This document shows, in pieces, positions 13,593 to 17,209 of a DNA stretch of 17,209 nucleotides. Origin of the DNA: an uncultured Burkholderiales bacterium (GTDB lineage Bacteria > Pseudomonadota > Gammaproteobacteria > Burkholderiales > Burkholderiaceae_D). Location of the stretch: positions 1 to 17,209 of the forward strand of contig CALMOR010000227.1 of the NCBI GenBank assembly GCA_937872165.1, written 5' to 3'. The notes under the pieces were generated by a model. The model saw only the letters and a program-made list of their open reading frames with translations, did no database searches and had not been told where the DNA came from. Within the stretch, counting starts at the first letter, position 1. Each line of letters opens with the position of its first letter. Made by a program: the position numbers and the translations under genes.

Positions 13593-14410
13593 CAGAGTTT
13601 CATCACGGCGACCGTGCAGCCGACCGCGAAGATCGGGATCGGCTGGTAGAACCACACTTCGCCCTGCGCGCCGTCGGCCGCGGCCGCGGCCGTGATCAGC
13701 GTGCGGATCTCGAAGCCGCCCTGGCCCGCGTCGCGATAGACGGCCGCGTCGTCGTAGTCGATCAGCGCGGCACGGTCGTTGCGCACCCAGCGAGCGAGGA
13801 AGTCGCGGTCCCAGGCCTCGTTGACCTTGCCCGAGTCCGGCGTGCACGGCCAGTGCGAGATGCCGCCGGTGGCGACCAGCGCGATGCGCTCGGGCACCGC
13901 GCCGGCCGCGCGTCCGAGCGCGCGGCCCAGTGCCCACGCGCGCCCCAGCGGCGCCAGCGGCGGACCCTGGCAGTTGATGTTCACCGGGATGATCGGCAGG
14001 TCGTAGCGCGGCGTGAGGAAGTGCAGCGGCACCATGATGCCGTGATCGAACTTCCACTCCTCGGCATAGGCGAGGTCGACTTCCTGCATGACGGCCTCGA
14101 TCACGCGACGCGACAGTTCCGCGTCGCCGGGCACCCGCGTCCGCCGAATCGCGAGCCAGTCCTCGTCCTCGATCGGCCCTTCGTAACGATCGGCCATGCC
14201 CATCGCGAACGCCGGCATGTTGTCCATGAAGAAGTTCGCGAAGTGCTCGGCCGCGACGACGACGAGCGCATCGGGCTTCGCCGCCTCGATCGCGGCGCGC
14301 ATCCGATCGAGCTGCGCGTAGAACGCGTCGCGGACCGCGGCGTCGGCGCGGCCGGCCCGACCGGTGATGCCGGGACCGTGACTGCAGATGCCGGAGAAGA
14401 CGAGGCTCAC
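13592..14410 (-). CDS. Class III extradiol ring-cleavage dioxygenase, LigB-like catalytic subunit
   Basis: 272 aa with a GTG start at 14410 overlapping the LigA-like stop by four bases (GTGA); the longer in-frame extension is not protein-like. Candidate Fe(II) ligands are H11 (CSHGPG), H56 (AAEHFANFFMDNMP) and E234 (GGFEIRTLI). Probable acid/base or substrate-binding histidines are H123 (KFDHGIMVPLHFL) and H186 (TGGISHWP). These match LigB/MhpB-type non-haem iron dioxygenases that open catechols next to the hydroxyls using O2. It does not resemble the single-chain HpaD of enterobacteria in its opening or its spacing. With the LigA-like gene immediately upstream it probably forms a two-subunit enzyme. 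The surrounding hpaE, hpaF and hpaG-like genes suggest homoprotocatechuate or a close relative as substrate. That is inference; protocatechuate- or gallate-like substrates cannot be excluded. Confidence 0.9.
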   Translation of the reverse strand: MSLVFSGICSHGPGITGRAGRADAAVRDAFYAQLDRMRAAIEAAKPDALVVVAAEHFANFFMDNMPAFAMGMADRYEGPIEDEDWLAIRRTRVPGDAELSRRVIEAVMQEVDLAYAEEWKFDHGIMVPLHFLTPRYDLPIIPVNINCQGPPLAPLGRAWALGRALGRAAGAVPERIALVATGGISHWPCTPDSGKVNEAWDRDFLARWVRNDRAALIDYDDAAVYRDAGQGGFEIRTLITAAAAADGAQGEVWFYQPIPIFAVGCTVAVMKL

Positions 14411-14757
14411 GGCGGCACCGAGAAGGCGTCCTCGGACGACGACGGGGGAGCCGGCGCATGCGTCGTCATCGCGTAGATGCCGGCCCGCACCGGCCCGTGC
14501 TTGACGACGCCGTCGCGCATCGCCTGCAGATAGCGCGGCCACTCGAGGCCGACGAAGGCCGCGTAGTGCATCAGCAGCTGGCCGTTGACGCCGAGCACGT
14601 AGAGCAGTCCGACGTCGTGCGCCTCGACCGCGTGACGTTCCTCGCCGGAGAGCTCGTACTCGTCGAGCAGCGCCGCCGGCTGGTCGCGCAGCCGATCGCG
14701 CACCTTCGCGTCGCGGTTGAGGTGGTACATCAGCTTCTGCAGCGTGTAGAGGCTCAT
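14407..14757 (-). CDS. LigA-like small (alpha) subunit of extradiol dioxygenase
   Basis: 116 aa from ATG at 14757 with a GGAG ribosome site ten bases upstream. It is an all-helical LigA-type domain: LQKLMYHLNRDAKVRDRL, PAALLDEYELSGEERHAV, then HDVGLLYVLGVNGQLLMHY. It follows the known pattern of LYFL-like helix, asp-rich turn, P-x-x-LL-x-x-Y-L-x-x-EER, and a final helix with G-V-N/H. In protocatechuate 4,5-dioxygenase this subunit caps the active site of the catalytic LigB chain. Its stop overlaps the LigB-like start (GTGA), which fits an equimolar complex. The last 20 residues are Pro/Ser-rich and probably disordered. It has no catalytic residues of its own. A stand-alone LigA-like partner is not part of the textbook homoprotocatechuate pathway. 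Confidence 0.88.
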   Translation of the reverse strand: MSLYTLQKLMYHLNRDAKVRDRLRDQPAALLDEYELSGEERHAVEAHDVGLLYVLGVNGQLLMHYAAFVGLEWPRYLQAMRDGVVKHGPVRAGIYAMTTHAPAPPSSSEDAFSVPP

Positions 14758-14794
14758 CGATCGAAGGCTCCGACCGGTCGTGCATCGCGCGCCA

Positions 14795-16252
14795 TCACGT
14801 CCCCCACTTCGGGATCGGATGCTCGCCCAGCGACACGCAGACGTTCTTCACCTCGCAGAAGGTCTCGAAGCTCGCGTCGCCGCCCTCGCGGCCGACGCCC
14901 GATTCCTTGATGCCGCCGAACGGCTGGCGCAGGTCGCGGACGTTCTGGCTGTTGACGAACACCATGCCGGCCTCGATGCCGGCGGCCAGGCGATGGGCCT
15001 TGCCGATGTCCTGCGTCCAGACGTACGACGACAGCCCGTACGGGATGTCGTTGGCGAGCCGCAGACCGTCGACCTCGTCGTCGAACGGGATCAGGCAGGC
15101 GACCGGCCCGAAGATCTCCTCCTGCGCGACGCGCATGCGGTTGTCGACGTCGGTGACGACGGTCGGGCGCACGAAGTGTCCGTTGGCGACACGCGCGGGC
15201 ACCGAGTCGGGCGCGCCGCCGCCGGCCGCGATGGTCGCGCCCTCGTCGCGCGCGAGCGCGATGTAGCCGGTGACCTTCTCCCAGTGCGCCCGCGTGATCA
15301 TCGACCCGAGCTTGGTGTCCTCGTCGCGCGGGTCGCCCACCTGCAGGCGGTCGGCCCGTTCCGCGAAGCGCTTCGCGAAGCCGTCGTAGATGCTGCGCTG
15401 GACGAAGATGCGCGAGCCGGCGGTGCAGCGCTCGCCGTTCAGCGAGAAGATCGTGAAGAGCGCCGCGTCGAGCGCGCGCTCCTGGTCCGCGTCCTCGAAG
15501 ACCAGCACCGGCGACTTGCCGCCGAGCTCCATCGACAGCTTCTTCAGGCCGGCCATCGCCATGATGCGTTTGCCGGTGACCGTGCCGCCGGTGAACGAGA
15601 TCGTGCGCACGTCGGGATGGCGGACCAGCGCCTCGCCGGCCTCGCGACCGTAGCCGTGCACGACGTTGAGCACGCCGGCCGGGACGCCCGCCTCGAGCGC
15701 CAGGCGACCGAGCCGGTCGGCCGTCAGCGGCGACAGCTCGCTCATCTTCAATACCGCGGTGTTGCCGAGCGCGAGGCAGGGCGCGACCTTCCACGTCGCG
15801 GTCATGAACGGCACGTTCCACGGCGAGATCAACCCGCACACGCCGACCGGCTGGATCAGCGTGTAGTTCAGCATCGTGCGGTCGACCGGATAGCAGCGGC
15901 CGTCCATCCGCGTCGCGACCTCGCTGAAGAAGTGGAAGTTGTCGGCCGCGCGCGGGATCAGCTGATGCGCCGTCTGGTGGATCGGCAGCCCGGTGTCGTC
16001 GGTCTCGAGCTCGGCGAGGTCGCGCACGTTGGCCGCGATCAGGTCGCCGAGACGACGCATGATCTTCGCCCGCTCCCTCGCGGGCTTGCCGGCCCACGCG
16101 GGGAACGCGCGCTTCGCGGCGGCGACGGCGGCGTCGATCTCGGCGGCCGCACCGGCCGCGACCTCGGCGATGACCTCGCCGGTGGCCGGGTTGCGGTCCT
16201 CGAAGACGGCCGCGCTCTCGACGGACCGGCCGTCGATGAGGTGTTCGATCAT
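14795..16252 (-). CDS. hpaE: 5-carboxymethyl-2-hydroxymuconate semialdehyde dehydrogenase
   Basis: 485 aa from ATG at 16252. It is an NAD(P)-dependent aldehyde dehydrogenase with all key residues: N145 in SPWNVPF, E242 in MELGGKSP and nucleophile C276 in LNGERCTAGSR. The nucleotide-binding SFTGGTVTGKRI is also present. The C-terminal signature NVRDLRQPFGGIKESG with GREGGDASFE, and the terminus EHPIPKWGT, are characteristic of HpaE compared with other aldehyde dehydrogenases. It oxidises the ring-cleavage product of homoprotocatechuate to 5-carboxymethyl-2-hydroxymuconate in the cytoplasm. It starts 28 bp after the HpaG-like stop and ends 37 bp before the LigA-like start, consistent with one operon. 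The ribosome site is weak. No oddities in length or active site. Confidence 0.95.
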   Translation of the reverse strand: MIEHLIDGRSVESAAVFEDRNPATGEVIAEVAAGAAAEIDAAVAAAKRAFPAWAGKPARERAKIMRRLGDLIAANVRDLAELETDDTGLPIHQTAHQLIPRAADNFHFFSEVATRMDGRCYPVDRTMLNYTLIQPVGVCGLISPWNVPFMTATWKVAPCLALGNTAVLKMSELSPLTADRLGRLALEAGVPAGVLNVVHGYGREAGEALVRHPDVRTISFTGGTVTGKRIMAMAGLKKLSMELGGKSPVLVFEDADQERALDAALFTIFSLNGERCTAGSRIFVQRSIYDGFAKRFAERADRLQVGDPRDEDTKLGSMITRAHWEKVTGYIALARDEGATIAAGGGAPDSVPARVANGHFVRPTVVTDVDNRMRVAQEEIFGPVACLIPFDDEVDGLRLANDIPYGLSSYVWTQDIGKAHRLAAGIEAGMVFVNSQNVRDLRQPFGGIKESGVGREGGDASFETFCEVKNVCVSLGEHPIPKWGT

Positions 16253-16280
16253 GGGGTCTCGCTGTCTCGCAAGGTTGACG

Positions 16281-17209
16281 TCAGGCCCGGCGGTCGTCGA
16301 CCGCTATCCTGTTGACGAGGGTACCGATGCCGGCGATGGTCGTCTCGACGACCGCACCGACCGGCGTGTCGACGAGACCCTCCGGCGTGCCGGTGAGGAT
16401 CACGTCGCCTTCGTTCAGCGTCAGGAAGCCGGAAAGGTATTCGATCAGGAACGGGATGTCGAAGATCATGTCGCGGGTCGAGCCCCGCTGGGTCGTCGCT
16501 CCATCCACGCGCGTCGTCAACGCGAGGTCCATCGGGTCGTCGAGCGCGCACGCGTCGACCAGCCACGGACCGATCGGCGTCGTGCCGTCGCGATTCTTCA
16601 CGCGCAGGTTCGGCCGATACCAGTTCTCGAGGTAGTCGCGGATCGCGTAGTCGTTGGCCACGGTGTATCCGGCGACGAACGCGAGCGCGTCGTCGCGCCG
16701 GACGCCGCGCGCGGTGCGGCCGATCACGACCGCGAGCTCGCACTCGTAATGCATGTAGGTCGCGTCCCGCGGACGCAGCGTGACGCCGCGATGCCCGCTC
16801 AGCGACGACGCGCCCTTCATGAAGATCAGCGGCTCGTCGGGCGCCTTGAAGGCGAGCTCCTTCGCGTGCTCCGCGTAGTTGAGGCCGAGCGCGTAGATGG
16901 CGCGCGGACGCGGCGTCGGCGCGAGCGGCGGCAGCCACACCGGCTCGTCGTCGTCGAGCAGCCGGCCGTCGGCGAGACGCACCCGGCCCTCGTGTTCCGT
17001 GACGTCGTGGACCGCGCCGCGCCATGCGATGCGACCGCGCTTCGTCGCGGTCGACGGACGACGAGGACGACGCGCGCCGCGTGCGCCGTCGCGCGCCGTC
17101 GACGCGATGCCCGAGACCGGCTTCCCGACCACCGGCGTCGGATCGATCGAGAACGAGACCGCGTCGAGGCCGTCGATCTCGACGCGCACGACGTCGCCAC
17201 GCTTCGCAC
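16281..17209 (-). CDS. hpaG: Fumarylacetoacetase-family decarboxylase/isomerase, HpaG-like, 5' end missing
   Basis: The frame is open to the right edge, so the N-terminus is missing. The C-terminal ~240 residues are a full FAH domain: YALGLNYAEHAKEL, the metal-binding YECELAVVIG, VANDYAIRDYLENWYRPNLR, TPIGPWLVDA, DMIFDIPFLIEYLSGF and GDVILTGTPEG. These are closest to the HpaG2 half of the homoprotocatechuate decarboxylase/isomerase. Upstream, KRGDVVRVEIDGLDAVSFSI resembles the last strand of a preceding FAH domain. It is joined by a ~35-residue Arg/Ala/Pro-rich linker. The gene is therefore probably a tandem HpaG1-HpaG2 protein like E. coli HpaG. A GTG at 17189 could give a stand-alone 302-aa protein. 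It would decarboxylate and isomerise the HpaF product towards 2-oxohept-3-ene-1,7-dioate. It is the first visible gene of the operon. Confidence 0.88.
   Translation of the reverse strand, partial: AKRGDVVRVEIDGLDAVSFSIDPTPVVGKPVSGIASTARDGARGARRPRRPSTATKRGRIAWRGAVHDVTEHEGRVRLADGRLLDDDEPVWLPPLAPTPRPRAIYALGLNYAEHAKELAFKAPDEPLIFMKGASSLSGHRGVTLRPRDATYMHYECELAVVIGRTARGVRRDDALAFVAGYTVANDYAIRDYLENWYRPNLRVKNRDGTTPIGPWLVDACALDDPMDLALTTRVDGATTQRGSTRDMIFDIPFLIEYLSGFLTLNEGDVILTGTPEGLVDTPVGAVVETTIAGIGTLVNRIAVDDRRA

Noticed and set aside
14780..16315. 511-codon plus-strand open frame antisense to hpaE
   Set aside because: It is a shadow of the aldehyde dehydrogenase, with no recognisable motif or ribosome site.

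Overview
The window is very GC-rich and almost fully coding. It has the codon pattern that produces long antisense shadow reading frames. Lipobox and Sec-type signal peptides, periplasmic binding proteins, transmembrane Cache-type diguanylate cyclases and an hpa-type aromatic meta-cleavage operon point to a Gram-negative proteobacterium. Betaproteobacteria (Burkholderiales-like) is my best guess, but this is inferred from gene content and not proven. I see no tRNA, rRNA, CRISPR array, insertion sequence or integrase, and no gene-free stretch longer than 300 bases.

Left part (1-5451). On the minus strand: a partial lipoprotein-type SAM-methyltransferase-like gene running off the left edge, a large Cache-HAMP-PAS-PAS-GGDEF diguanylate cyclase, and a small SHOCT-domain protein with its own intrinsic terminator. 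A divergent promoter region follows. On the plus strand it leads into a 41-codon ORF with a strong ribosome binding site, whose stop overlaps (TGATG) the start of a DMT/EamA permease, and then an HNH endonuclease.

Middle part (5464-10254), all minus strand: a type-II periplasmic binding protein directly behind a branched-chain-amino-acid-type periplasmic binding protein, with no permease or ATPase beside them. Upstream of these is a second Cache-HAMP-PAS-PAS-GGDEF cyclase. A 236-bp gap then carries an 18-bp palindrome resembling a TetR-family operator.

Right part (10255-17209), all minus strand and tightly packed, is a catabolic operon transcribed from right to left: HpaG-like fumarylacetoacetase-family decarboxylase/isomerase (partial at the right edge), hpaE semialdehyde dehydrogenase, a LigA-like small subunit, a LigB-like class III extradiol dioxygenase, hpaF isomerase, a class II aldolase/adducin-family protein and acetoacetate-CoA ligase. 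Three steps match the homoprotocatechuate (3,4-dihydroxyphenylacetate) meta pathway. The ring-cleaving enzyme is a two-subunit LigAB type and not a single-chain HpaD. The adducin-family protein and the acyl-CoA ligase are not part of the textbook route. This variant operon is the most interesting item in the window.

The first ~50 bases are abnormally AT-rich. Inside the methyltransferase frame they look like a conserved family motif damaged by G:C to T:A changes, so they may be a contig-end error.
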